A DNA stretch of 64,000 nucleotides from Planococcus sp. MSAK28401 (GCF_018283455.1 NZ_JAAMTH010000001.1:2957501-3021500), one strand, 5' to 3'; counted from the first letter of the stretch, positions 16,483 to 24,877 are shown. Program-made: numbers and translations. The notes: generated by a model from the sequence alone, not told the origin.

Positions 16483-16779
16483 TTACTCGGTGTCGCCTTC
16501 CCAGTTCATCATGCCGCCGTCCATATTGATGACGTTATAGCCGCGGTCTTCAAGAAAGCGAGTCGCCTGTCCACTGCGGTTGCCCGAACGGCAGACCATG
16601 ATATGCTCTTTTGATTTATCGATATCCTGCAAACGGAATTCCAACAAGCCTAATGGAATGTGCTCAGCTCCTGGAATTTTCCCTGCAGCGACTTCTTCTG
16701 TTTCGCGCACATCAATCAGCGATGCCTCGGGGTTATTTTTGATGTATTCCTGAACTTCTTGTGTAGTCATGCTTTTCAT
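16483..16779 (-). CDS. Single-domain rhodanese sulfurtransferase
   Basis: A 98-residue rhodanese, about the minimum for the fold. The active-site loop is CRSGNRSG, with DVRETEEVAAGKIPGAEHIPLG earlier. Likely a GlpE/PspE-like carrier of sulfane sulfur. Part of the sulfur operon, starting at an ATG with GAGGAGG upstream. Confidence 0.88.
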   Translation of the reverse strand: MKSMTTQEVQEYIKNNPEASLIDVRETEEVAAGKIPGAEHIPLGLLEFRLQDIDKSKEHIMVCRSGNRSGQATRFLEDRGYNVINMDGGMMNWEGDTE

Positions 16780-16797
16780 GTTAAATTCCTCCTCAAA

Positions 16798-17163
16798 TTA
16801 TCCGCGGTAACTGCTCATTCCGCCTCTGATATTTACTATATTGGTAAACCCGTTTTTCTTCAATAATTGGCTCGCTCTGCTGCTGCGCATGCCGCTTTGG
16901 CAGATGACCAGTGTTTCTTTATCTTTCGACAGCTCATTCACACGCTTCGGCAAATCATTCAATGGAATGTTCTTGAAGCCTTTAATATGGTTAGCTTTGA
17001 ACTCTGCAGGCGTCCGGACATCAATATACTGCTTATCTTTCTTGCCGAGTGCAGGTTTCAGTTCGTCAGTGGACATCGTCTTGATTCCTTTAGTTGGTGC
17101 AGTAAAGCGGGAGATCGCGAAATAGGCAATAACCCCGACTGCAATCCAGAGCAACCATTCCAT
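16798..17163 (-). CDS. Membrane-anchored rhodanese (YqhL-like)
   Basis: A 121-residue protein with one N-terminal transmembrane helix (LLWIAVGVIAYFAIS) followed by a cytosolic rhodanese domain with loop CQSGMRSS. The anchor would place sulfur transfer at the membrane. It is the second gene of the operon, 29 bp after the DsrE2 gene. Confidence 0.87.
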   Translation of the reverse strand: MEWLLWIAVGVIAYFAISRFTAPTKGIKTMSTDELKPALGKKDKQYIDVRTPAEFKANHIKGFKNIPLNDLPKRVNELSKDKETLVICQSGMRSSRASQLLKKNGFTNIVNIRGGMSSYRG

Positions 17164-17192
17164 CTATACTTCATCCTTTCCACTTTTGGGAG

Positions 17193-17672
17193 TTAGATAA
17201 ACAAGTTGACGTTGCCGTCTTCTGCGTCGCCAAGGTAAGCAGCAACTCCTGCATAGACGATATCATCAAGCAACTCTTCCTTCTGTAAACCTAAAAGATC
17301 CATTGTCATCGTGCAGGCAACCAATTTAATGTCCTGCTCCTGAGCCATCTCGATCAGATCCGGCAAAGGCATTGCATTGTGTTTTTTCATCACTTGCTTA
17401 ATAAGTTTCGGGCCCATGCCGCCGAATTGCATATTAGAAAGACCGAGTTTATCAGCCCCGCGTGGCATCATTTTCGAGAACATTGTTTCGAGGCGGCCTT
17501 TTTTGATTGCTGGCGGATTTTCTTTGCGTAATGCGTTCAATCCCCAGAATGTATGGAAAATGGTAACTTCGTGATCGTAAGCTGCTGCCCCGTTTGCGAT
17601 AATGTAAGCGGCCATTGCTTTGTCATAGTCCCCGCTGAAAAGTACGATTGTTGTCTTCTTCTGTTCTGCCAT
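17193..17672 (-). CDS. yrkE: DsrE/DsrF-like protein, DsrE2 type (YrkE-like)
   Basis: A 159-residue DsrE2-like protein: LFSGDYDKAMAAYIIANGAAAYDHEVTIFHTFWGLN at the start and VACTMTMDLLGLQ with the likely sulfur-accepting cysteine near residue 123. Same length class as B. subtilis YrkE. It is the first gene of the seven-gene operon running to 13993, with two CstR-type boxes in front. Confidence 0.87.
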   Translation of the reverse strand: MAEQKKTTIVLFSGDYDKAMAAYIIANGAAAYDHEVTIFHTFWGLNALRKENPPAIKKGRLETMFSKMMPRGADKLGLSNMQFGGMGPKLIKQVMKKHNAMPLPDLIEMAQEQDIKLVACTMTMDLLGLQKEELLDDIVYAGVAAYLGDAEDGNVNLFI

Positions 17673-17693
17673 TCTGTAAATTCCTCCAATAAT

Positions 17694-17707
17694 TACCCCT
17701 ATGGGTA
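17694..17707. promoter_or_regulatory. CstR-type operator 1 of the sulfur operon
   Basis: TACCCCTATGGGTA, an inverted TACCC/GGGTA pair with a 4-bp centre, 22 bp before the first gene. The same pattern is found in front of cstR and tauE. Confidence 0.7.
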
Positions 17708-17760
17708 TAATTTATTCCAAAAAAAAGAACGTTTTATAGTGGCGTCGCACTTCTTTTTAA

Positions 17761-17774
17761 TACCCTATAGGGTA
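17761..17774. promoter_or_regulatory. CstR-type operator 2 of the sulfur operon
   Basis: TACCCTATAGGGTA is a perfect 14-bp palindrome, 67 bp upstream of operator 1 and between cstR and the operon. Two boxes suggest cooperative repression. Confidence 0.75.
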
Positions 17775-17833
17775 TATTAAAGCATCTATTCTGCTATGTC
17801 AACAGGAAACTTCTTTTTTTATTTTATCCCGTT

Positions 17834-18094
17834 TTAACGGCTTTTTACGAGAAGCTCGACCGCTTCTTTTACGACATCTTCGGTACTTTCGCCTTTTTCT
17901 AAGCTATCGCGTACACAAGACTGTAGGTTTTCACTGACAATGACTCCGATCGTCCGGTCCACTGCGCTTCTTACTGCCGACAGCTGGGTCACTACATCAC
18001 GGCATTCACCGTCCGCTTCGACCATTTTGATGACTCCGCGCAATTGGCCTTCAATCCGCTTGAGGCGGTTTTCAATCTTTTTATCGTATTCCAT
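17834..18094 (-). CDS. cstR: CsoR-family persulfide-sensing repressor CstR
   Basis: An 86-residue all-helical DUF156 repressor. Cys31 and Cys60 are present, the pair that forms di- or trisulfide links in CstR. The histidine that CsoR uses for copper is Asn here (SENLQSCV), which argues for a sulfur sensor rather than a copper sensor. It would bind the TACCC-GGGTA boxes and release them when persulfides form. Its own promoter has such a box, so it is probably autoregulated. Confidence 0.88.
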   Translation of the reverse strand: MEYDKKIENRLKRIEGQLRGVIKMVEADGECRDVVTQLSAVRSAVDRTIGVIVSENLQSCVRDSLEKGESTEDVVKEAVELLVKSR

Positions 18095-18136
18095 CAGACA
18101 AGCCTCCTGTTCAATATATTGAAGTTGTTATGCCCA

Positions 18137-18165
18137 ATAATATACCCCTTAGGGTATAAAGTCAA
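18137..18165 (-). promoter_or_regulatory. cstR promoter with operator in the spacer
   Basis: Minus strand: -35 TTGACT (18160-18165), 17-bp spacer, -10 TATTAT (18137-18142). The box TACCCCTTAGGGTA (18143-18156) fills the spacer. Confidence 0.8.
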
Positions 18166-18220
18166 ACGAAAAACTCACTGATTATTTTTCGCTTTGCCTG
18201 AAGTTATTTTAACACGTAAA

Positions 18221-18243
18221 GTCCCCGCCAATACAGCGGGGAC
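18221..18243 (-). terminator. Terminator after persulfide dioxygenase 2
   Basis: GTCCCCGC pairs with GCGGGGAC around a 7-nt loop. The minus-strand tail is only moderately T-rich (TTTACGTGTTAAAA), so termination may be partial. Confidence 0.6.
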
Positions 18244-18263
18244 CCTTGTATAGCCGGCACTGC

Positions 18264-19382
18264 TTAGACCGCGCAGTTGTTCGGGCCGGTTTCCATTTCT
18301 TTTTGTTCGTCTTCGGATGGGGTGATTTTCCCCATATTCGTTTTGCGGATATCTTCATAAGCGTTCGGCTGTTCTTTCAAGTTTTCCGTTACACGCTTAA
18401 TAAAACGTTCTTCACCATCAATATTCAAGCCATCGTTCTGGTCATACAAGTCACTGAGTTTTTTATGGACGCTGCCGTCTTCGTTCATTTCTTTGATGTC
18501 GGCATAATGGGCAGGCAAAACGATCAGTTCTTTCGACAAATTATCGTAGCGTCCATAAAGCGTTTCATGCAGGTCTTCTGCCCAATCCGTCGCTTTCCCT
18601 GCAAGGTCCGGACGGCCGATTGATTCGATGAATAAAATATCGCCTGTCAGCAAATATTCATCGTCGACGATAAATGAGGTGCTGCCGATCGTGTGGCCGG
18701 GCGAATAGAATGCCTTGATCTTGGCTTTCCCTACTTCCACGGTTGTGCCGTCTTCAACTGGTTCATAGCCGAATACCACTTCATCCGCATCTTCCGGAGG
18801 CAAATGGTACTGTGCGCCGAATTGTTCGGCCAGTTTTCTGCCTCCCGAAATGTGGTCGGCATGGAGATGGGTATCCAACACATGAGTGATTTTCGCTGAA
18901 TGCTCTTTTGCGAAGTTTTCATACGGTTTGGTCATTCGTGCCGCATCGACTACCGCCGCTTCGCCATTCGATTCGATCAAATAAGACAGGCAACCCTTGC
19001 CCACCCGGACAAATTGATAGATCGCGCCGCCAGTCTTCAAGTCGCCGATTTTCACCGGTTCCAATTGTTCACTCCAAGAAGCCATCCCGCCTTCAATGGA
19101 AATGATGTTTTCAAATCCTTGGTCCTGCAAGTACTCCGCCGCTTTCTTCGATGTATTGCCTTTTGCGCACATTGTATAGAGCGGTTTTTCCTTCGGCAGC
19201 TTGTTGATTTCTTCGCTGCTTTCTTCTATTTTATTGAACGGAATATTATGCAACTCAACTTGGCTGCCTTCTACATGCCAATTTTCCACATCTTCTTTGC
19301 TGCGGACATCGAGAATGGCAACAGGTTCATTGTTCATTACTTTTTCTGCAATTTCTTCAGCGGATGTAAATTTGACTGTCAT
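18264..19382 (-). CDS. Rhodanese-MBL persulfide dioxygenase (CstB/YrkH-like), copy 2
   Basis: A 372-residue paralogue of the enzyme at 14273-15394 with the same layout: N-terminal rhodanese with loop MCAKGNTS, then MBL domain with [15 protein letters not shown] and TGDILFIESIGRPDL, and the shared tail [17 protein letters not shown]. It lies in a two-gene unit with the DUF302 gene upstream. Whether the two copies differ in substrate cannot be told. GGAGGAG precedes the ATG. Confidence 0.87.
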   Translation of the reverse strand: MTVKFTSAEEIAEKVMNNEPVAILDVRSKEDVENWHVEGSQVELHNIPFNKIEESSEEINKLPKEKPLYTMCAKGNTSKKAAEYLQDQGFENIISIEGGMASWSEQLEPVKIGDLKTGGAIYQFVRVGKGCLSYLIESNGEAAVVDAARMTKPYENFAKEHSAKITHVLDTHLHADHISGGRKLAEQFGAQYHLPPEDADEVVFGYEPVEDGTTVEVGKAKIKAFYSPGHTIGSTSFIVDDEYLLTGDILFIESIGRPDLAGKATDWAEDLHETLYGRYDNLSKELIVLPAHYADIKEMNEDGSVHKKLSDLYDQNDGLNIDGEERFIKRVTENLKEQPNAYEDIRKTNMGKITPSEDEQKEMETGPNNCAV

Positions 19383-19415
19383 AAAAAAACTCCTCCATTC
19401 GTAAATTTTCGAAAC

Positions 19416-19802
19416 TTAGGCGGTCCGGTCGATGCAGCTGATCAGGCGATTTTCGATATCTGCCGCCACTTCAGTCAATTTGCCGCCATCTTCAGCCATG
19501 CCGATCAGTGATGTCGGCTTCGGCATGCCAATCTTCGTTTCTTCACCATCTTTGTAAACAACAATTTTGCATGGCAGGAAATAGCCGACCATCAAGTTTT
19601 CAGAGAGTACCGTATTCGCTTCTTTCGGGTTGCACACTTCCAAGATCTTGTACGGGGTATCGAAGTCCTGTCCCTTTTCCTGAAGTTTTGCCGTCAAATC
19701 GAAGTTCCATAAGACGCCAAACTGCTCTTCTTTCAAGTTTTCCTCAAGTGATGCCACTGCTTCATCTACAGATTTGCTAGTCGTAACGGTATAATCAAAC
19801 AT
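19416..19802 (-). CDS. DUF302 family protein
   Basis: A 128-residue soluble protein with the DUF302 pattern (FGVLWNFDLTAKLQEKG, YKILEVCNPKEANTVLSEN, VGYFLPCKIVVYKDG). DUF302 proteins occur beside sulfur- and heavy-metal-stress genes; biochemical role unknown. Its two conserved cysteines lie in EVCNP and LPCK. It leads the unit with persulfide dioxygenase 2. Upstream at 19838-19852 are GGGTA half-sites but no full CstR palindrome. Confidence 0.83.
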   Translation of the reverse strand: MFDYTVTTSKSVDEAVASLEENLKEEQFGVLWNFDLTAKLQEKGQDFDTPYKILEVCNPKEANTVLSENLMVGYFLPCKIVVYKDGEETKIGMPKPTSLIGMAEDGGKLTEVAADIENRLISCIDRTA

Positions 19803-19887
19803 TTTTTCTGCCTCCTCTTATTTAAATCGCTTCTAGAATTACCCTACCCCCTATTTTTTCAACTAAACATATGGGCTCTTTTCAGAC

Positions 19888-19919
19888 AAAAAGCCACCCT
19901 TCTTTTGAAGGGTGGCTTT
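19888..19919 (-). terminator. Rho-independent terminator after the SLC13-like gene
   Basis: AAAGCCACCCTTC pairs with GAAGGGTGGCTTT around a 4-nt loop, with a T-run on the minus strand. Confidence 0.9.
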
Positions 19920-19940
19920 GGCAATTGTGAATGGATTCCA

Positions 19941-21320
19941 TCACCAGATGAAAACCGCGAAAAGGATGGCAATTGCCGTGATGACAACACTTGAAAAGCT
20001 GCCAATGAGCAATTGTTCACGCTGGGAAAACGCCCCTTTTTGAAATGCCAGAAAAGTGGTCGGTGAATGGATCGGCAAGATGGTGACGCCACCGATGATC
20101 ATGATCAATAAAAACGCCATTGGCAAAATCGGCAAGCCCAGCATTTCCGCAAAACTGACGATGATCGGAAAAATGACAATCATCGACGTAGAAGGCACGA
20201 CAAACAAGAAGCGCAATAGGAAAATGAGACAAGCAATAAAGATAGTATTTACCCCCTGGCCCATTCCTGCGGGCAATAATTGGATCAATTGGCTCGCTAG
20301 GACGCCGGCCGTTCCGTTTTCTTCTATTAAATAGCCAAGTGAAAATGAGGCACCGAGCAATAGGAAAGTTTCCCAATCGTAATCCCGGACGAGCCGGTCA
20401 TCGACAAGCCCATTCATCGGCAATGCATAATAAGCGAGCAATAGGAAAGGCGCCACTATGAGCGGAATCTGTTCCTGGTCGATGACAATCCAGCTGATGA
20501 TCATAGCGAAAAATGGGATAATCACCCACCAGAAACGTTCCGGCAAGCGGGCCGCTGGAGTGAATTCCATCTGCTCCATCTGAAGCCCGGCACCGCTGCG
20601 GCGTTTGAAAAAGAACCAGACACCGAAACTGATCAATAGCAGCGACAGCCAAAGCGCAGGTGCGATGCGCACAAACCAGCCGAGCCAGGAAATTTGGATA
20701 CCCCCAAAATCGCTCAGCAATTGAGCCGCTAAAATCGGAAACCCGCCGCCTGTGAAAACGATCATCGTCGAGTTCTGATTCATCATGCCGATGACATAAA
20801 AGCTGAACTGGCGAAACAGGCTTCTCTTGCCGAGCGCGAAACGATCGTTCACTTGCTCGATGATCGGCTCAAGAATGCGGAACCTGGCGACAGCTGAAGG
20901 CAGCAGGATGGGCAAAAAGACGATCAATAGCGGCAAGCCAATCAACAGCCGCTGGACTTTGCCTTTGCTCACTTTCAATAACACGCCGACAAATACTTGA
21001 TCGGCTTTCGCTTTCACCAGCACCTTGGAAATCAAAGTCAGTGCCAGGATAAAATAAAGCGCATCCGACAGAAAACCGGCAAAAGCCTGCTCCGGCTCTT
21101 CCGTCAGGCGGAAAAGCAGCAGCAGGCCAAGCACCAGAAGACTCGAAGCGGCGAGCGGCATGGCGCTTACCGTCCACAAACCGATAGCGATGCCAAGCAA
21201 TAGCAACGTCAGTTTCTGGTTATCCGTATAAGCATCCAATAAGCCGATCAGCCATAAAAGAGCAAAACCGGCGGCCAGCAGAAAAGCAAGAACACGCGGC
21301 ACTAGCTTAGAGTTTCTCAC
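19941..21320 (-). CDS. SLC13/DASS-family permease
   Basis: A 459-residue membrane protein with about 12 helices in two halves. The half-repeat signatures of divalent anion symporters are visible: FYVIGMMNQNSTMIVFTGGG in the first half and FVVPSTSMIVIFPII in the second. Likely substrates are dicarboxylates, tricarboxylates or sulfate. It follows tctA by 11 bp, so it is cotranscribed with TctCBA and may be an extra carrier for the same acids. The GTG start has AGGGGTGGG upstream. Confidence 0.8.
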   Translation of the reverse strand: MRNSKLVPRVLAFLLAAGFALLWLIGLLDAYTDNQKLTLLLLGIAIGLWTVSAMPLAASSLLVLGLLLLFRLTEEPEQAFAGFLSDALYFILALTLISKVLVKAKADQVFVGVLLKVSKGKVQRLLIGLPLLIVFLPILLPSAVARFRILEPIIEQVNDRFALGKRSLFRQFSFYVIGMMNQNSTMIVFTGGGFPILAAQLLSDFGGIQISWLGWFVRIAPALWLSLLLISFGVWFFFKRRSGAGLQMEQMEFTPAARLPERFWWVIIPFFAMIISWIVIDQEQIPLIVAPFLLLAYYALPMNGLVDDRLVRDYDWETFLLLGASFSLGYLIEENGTAGVLASQLIQLLPAGMGQGVNTIFIACLIFLLRFLFVVPSTSMIVIFPIIVSFAEMLGLPILPMAFLLIMIIGGVTILPIHSPTTFLAFQKGAFSQREQLLIGSFSSVVITAIAILFAVFIW

Positions 21321-21331
21321 TTTCCCACCCC

Positions 21332-22834
21332 TTAACGTTGTTTATATGCTAGCCTGTTGCTTCTCCATTTGAGGAATGCCGGAACCAATAGTGAAATCAA
21401 TGCAACCAAGAGCAAGGATAGCGGCAGTGGAGTATCGACAAAAATGCTCAGGCTGCCGTTGGAGATTGTCATGGATTGGCGGAAAGCCTGCTCCATCATG
21501 CCTCCAAGGATAAATGCCAAGATGAATGGCGGTGCGGGGAATGAAAAGATCCGCATCGCAAACCCTAATGCACCGAATACCAGCAGCATGTATAGATCAA
21601 AGACATTGAAGCTGATTGAATAGACGCCGATCAAACTGAACATGATAACGAGGGAAATCAGCAAAGGGCGTGGAATGCTCAAGATTTTCGCCAAATATGG
21701 AATCAGCGGCAAGTTCAAGATCAACAGGAAGACGTTCCCGAGATACATGGAAGCGATGATGCCCCAGAAGATTTCCGGACGGTCAGTCATCAATAGCGGC
21801 CCTGGCTGTACGCCGAGCACAAGGAACGCACCTAACATGACAGCCGTCGTCCCCGAACCTGGAATCCCCAAGCTCAAAAGCGGAACGAACGCACCGCTTG
21901 TCGCGGCGTTATTGGAACTTTCCGGTGCTGCGAGCCCTTTGATGGACCCTTTTCCGAACTCTTCAGGATTTTTAGCGATTCGTTTTTCAAAAATATAACT
22001 GATGAAAGAAGCGATCGTTGCTCCTGCACCCGGCAAGACGCCGAGTAAAAAGCCGACGAACGACTGGCGGCTGACTGGCCCGCTCATTTCTTTCAGGTCC
22101 GCCTTGGACAACTTCAAGCTGCCCAATTTCTGATCGTCGCTCAAGCTGCGGTTTTTGCGGTTAAGGATGAGCATGCAAACTTCAGCGACCGCAAAGAGGC
22201 CAAGCGCAATGATCAAAAAGTCGAAGCCGTCGAACAGGTTGACGTTCCCGAAGGTAAAACGCTGCGTTCCTGTCTGTGGGTCGATACCGATCGTGACGAC
22301 CATGAAGCCTGCGACGGCTGCGATCATCGCTTTGATCGTCGAGCCTTCAGATAGGCTGGAGATCGCGGTCAAGCCCATGAACATCAAGGCGAAATACGCT
22401 GGCGGCCCAAAGGAAATTGCCACGCTGGACAATGCCGGTGCGAGCAACATCAACAGGACAACCGAGACGGTACCTCCAACGAATGAAGAAATCGCCGCAA
22501 TGGCCAGCGCTTTCCCGGCCTTTCCTTGCTGGGCCATCGGATAGCCGTCAAAAGCTGTAGCGACCGTTCCGGAAATTCCCGGGGCGTTCAACAGGATCGA
22601 AGAAGTCGATCCCCCGAATACAGCCCCGTAATAGACGCCCGCCATCATGACGAGTGCCGGTGCCGGGTCCATTCCGTATGTAATCGGAATCATGATCGCA
22701 ATGGCACTGATCGGGCCTAGGCCTGGCATCATCCCGATCAAAGTACCGACGATGACGCCGATCAAAACGAACATGATCCCTTCTAGACTTAAGGCAACTT
22801 GAAAACCGGTCAATAGACCTTGAAATGCATCCAT
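21332..22834 (-). CDS. tctA: Tripartite tricarboxylate transporter permease, large subunit
   Basis: A 500-residue membrane protein with about 11-12 helices. The TctA signature GMMPGLGPISAIAIMIPITYG lies near residues 33-53 and a related glycine/proline block FLLGVLPGAGATIASFISY near 260. It forms the transport channel with TctB and receives substrate from TctC. Gene order tctC-tctB-tctA is as expected. Confidence 0.93.
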   Translation of the reverse strand: MDAFQGLLTGFQVALSLEGIMFVLIGVIVGTLIGMMPGLGPISAIAIMIPITYGMDPAPALVMMAGVYYGAVFGGSTSSILLNAPGISGTVATAFDGYPMAQQGKAGKALAIAAISSFVGGTVSVVLLMLLAPALSSVAISFGPPAYFALMFMGLTAISSLSEGSTIKAMIAAVAGFMVVTIGIDPQTGTQRFTFGNVNLFDGFDFLIIALGLFAVAEVCMLILNRKNRSLSDDQKLGSLKLSKADLKEMSGPVSRQSFVGFLLGVLPGAGATIASFISYIFEKRIAKNPEEFGKGSIKGLAAPESSNNAATSGAFVPLLSLGIPGSGTTAVMLGAFLVLGVQPGPLLMTDRPEIFWGIIASMYLGNVFLLILNLPLIPYLAKILSIPRPLLISLVIMFSLIGVYSISFNVFDLYMLLVFGALGFAMRIFSFPAPPFILAFILGGMMEQAFRQSMTISNGSLSIFVDTPLPLSLLLVALISLLVPAFLKWRSNRLAYKQR

Positions 22835-22849
22835 ATGGAAACTCCCTCC

Positions 22850-23308
22850 TTAAAATGGCAAGATGCCGCGCGGCAAGACAATTCCCAGCGCGAAAACGAA
22901 AATAGCATACATAACAATCGGGAACAGAAGAGAGACCAATATATTTGTCTTCCATGCTCTATAACCCAAAAACCACGAACAGAAGAAAATGAACAATGAC
23001 GTCGTGATGATAAAGCCGATCGTTTCAAACAATAGAATATAGACAAAAATCATGGCAAACACCGCCGCAATGACCCCTAGTTCTTTTTTCGGGATATCGC
23101 GCTTCGCCTTTTCGGCATCCGTTTCCACTACACGGGAAAAGAACAAGAAGACGGACAGCACCAATAACAAGATGCCCAAGCCCTTCGGAATGACATCCGC
23201 ATCGATCGGTGCATATTCGTAACTGGGCAATTGAAAACTTAAATATAAATAGACGGCCGCAACAATGAAAATCAGCAGCCCCAACTTCCGGTTTATGCTT
23301 GCAAGCAA
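22850..23308 (-). CDS. tctB: Tripartite tricarboxylate transporter, small subunit TctB
   Basis: A 152-residue protein with four hydrophobic segments, the usual TctB layout (first helix at 10-25, a charged loop, then a pair and a last helix ending FALGIVLPRGILPF). The TTG start at 23308 is chosen because GGAGG lies 8 nt upstream and no ATG fits. Confidence 0.87.
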   Translation of the reverse strand: MLASINRKLGLLIFIVAAVYLYLSFQLPSYEYAPIDADVIPKGLGILLLVLSVFLFFSRVVETDAEKAKRDIPKKELGVIAAVFAMIFVYILLFETIGFIITTSLFIFFCSWFLGYRAWKTNILVSLLFPIVMYAIFVFALGIVLPRGILPF

Positions 23309-23431
23309 ACGAAACGCCTCCTTTTGACTGAAAAGAGAGAAACCGAATGCAAAAGATCCGGTTTCACTTGTTGACTTTCTTTACTTTTGAGCTGCCTGGG
23401 CAGCTGTAATTTCTTTTATTAAGTAACTGTA

Positions 23432-24439
23432 TTATTGGCCTAATCCGATTTCCTCGAGCAATGCGGCAATTTCTTCTTTTTCGCCTTCGAGGAATTCGCT
23501 GTATTCTTCACTGCCCATGTACATTTCGGTCCAGCCGTATTTCTCGCGGACTTCCGCAAATTCTTCGGATTCACTCAATTCCTGGAATTTGGCTTCATAA
23601 AAATCGACTGCTGCCTGGTCCATGCCTGGAGGCCCGAAGAATCCGCGCCAGTTGACGAAGCTCTCATCGATGCCCTGCTCAATCGCTGTCGGGAATTCGG
23701 AAAGCACTTCCCCTTCCATGCGCTCTTCTGCGGTCACACCCAGAACCTTGATATTGCCGGCACGCACTTGCTCGATCGTTTCGCCGACACCTGTGGAGAA
23801 GACATCTACTGAGCCGTTCAGAACTGCTGTCAAAGCGCCGCCTTCTTGATCAGAAACGTATTTGATCTTAGTCGGGTCCACGCCCGCCGCTTTGGCGATG
23901 CGGACAAATTGCATATGGTCCATGCTTCCTGGAGCGGAAGTACCGATGACCGTGATGCTTTCCGGATCGTCTTTCATCTGGTCGAATAGATCATTCAAAT
24001 CTTCAAACTCGCTATCTTCGCGGACAGCGAATGCGCCGTAATCCGCAATCATATTGGCAAGCGGCGTAAAGTCTTCATGGCCGTGTTCCGATTGGCCGTT
24101 GAGCGGCACGAACATCAGTGGCGGTGAAGCGACGAACATGCTGTGGGCATCGCCTTCTTTTCCATGGACATAAGCCCATCCGATCGCCCCGCCTCCCCCT
24201 TCACGGTTGATGACGGTCATATTTTCATCGATGATTTCCGTTTCGCCGAAGACACGGGCAACTTCACGGGCTGTCGTATCCCAGCCGCCGCCTGATCCGG
24301 CCGGTGCCACCATTTCGATTGTTTTCGACGGCTCGAAGTTGCCGTCTTCCCCTGCCGTATTTGCTGCATCGTCAGATCCGCAACCCGCGAATGCTAAAGC
24401 GCTTACAGTCAAGACACTCGCAAAAATCGTTTTTTTCAT
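23432..24439 (-). CDS. tctC: Tricarboxylate-binding lipoprotein TctC
   Basis: A 335-residue extracytoplasmic binding protein of the Bug/TctC family. A lipoprotein signal ends in LAFAGC at residues 15-20. The mature part contains VAPAGSGGGWDTTAREVA and NREGGGGAIGWAYVHG, typical ligand-loop motifs. It is first in the operon tctC-tctB-tctA-SLC13, upstream of which sits a TGAAC/GTTCA inverted repeat. The adjacent citrate-type two-component system likely controls it. Confidence 0.92.
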   Translation of the reverse strand: MKKTIFASVLTVSALAFAGCGSDDAANTAGEDGNFEPSKTIEMVAPAGSGGGWDTTAREVARVFGETEIIDENMTVINREGGGGAIGWAYVHGKEGDAHSMFVASPPLMFVPLNGQSEHGHEDFTPLANMIADYGAFAVREDSEFEDLNDLFDQMKDDPESITVIGTSAPGSMDHMQFVRIAKAAGVDPTKIKYVSDQEGGALTAVLNGSVDVFSTGVGETIEQVRAGNIKVLGVTAEERMEGEVLSEFPTAIEQGIDESFVNWRGFFGPPGMDQAAVDFYEAKFQELSESEEFAEVREKYGWTEMYMGSEEYSEFLEGEKEEIAALLEEIGLGQ

Positions 24440-24540
24440 TTTATTTCCCCCTCAGTTCATGTAGTTTTCTTATGAGTTGAAGTATAACTGCGAATTTTCA
24501 GAATGTAACCGTTTGCAAAATAAGCTGTATAAAGGATTTT

Positions 24541-24566
24541 GTGAACATTTTGTTCATAAAGTTCAC
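24541..24566. promoter_or_regulatory. Inverted repeat upstream of tctC, candidate operator
   Basis: GTGAAC (24541-24546) and GTTCAC (24561-24566) form an inverted repeat; an inner pair TGAAC/GTTCA (24542-24556) overlaps it. It lies about 100 bp before tctC and is a plausible site for the response regulator at 24994-25662. Confidence 0.45.
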
Positions 24567-24664
24567 AGAAAAATCGGCATTTTACTGATATTTCATTTAT
24601 AGGAAACCAAAGGGAATTATGCTAGGCTAGAAATAGCATGAAACAAATCTTAAGGAGGCCTATA

Positions 24665-24877
24665 ATGAAACGCCTACCAGGTGCAACTCCCGGCATGACG
24701 GCCATTGCGCTCGCCATCATTTTAGTTCTCAGCATCGGAAGCGCCATTGCAGCACAGAGCTATTTCAGTTATGTAGAAGTGACGGAAGCAGCCGACCGTT
24801 GCTATGAGTTAGGCGGATTTCCCGAAATCGAGAAAAGCGGTTGGCAAATGACCCATTTTGAATGCCATACCGACTGA
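24665..24877 (+). CDS. Small membrane-anchored protein, unknown
   Basis: A 70-residue protein with one N-terminal hydrophobic segment (AIALAIILVLSIGSAIAA) followed by an outside part with two cysteines (DRCYELGGFP, FECHTD). I do not recognise the family. A perfect AAGGAGG lies at 24652-24658, 6 nt before the ATG, and the gene ends at a strong terminator, so it is very likely real. Confidence 0.7.
   Translation: MKRLPGATPGMTAIALAIILVLSIGSAIAAQSYFSYVEVTEAADRCYELGGFPEIEKSGWQMTHFECHTD

Noticed and set aside
17834..18094. CstR as a copper-sensing CsoR
   Set aside because: The copper-binding histidine is Asn and the neighbours are sulfur genes with no copper ATPase.
18900..19511. Plus-strand reading frame of 203 codons
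   Set aside because: Antisense to persulfide dioxygenase 2; Phe/His/Arg-rich shadow.
19838..19852. CstR box before the DUF302 gene
   Set aside because: GGGTA half-sites are direct and not inverted, so the palindrome is absent.
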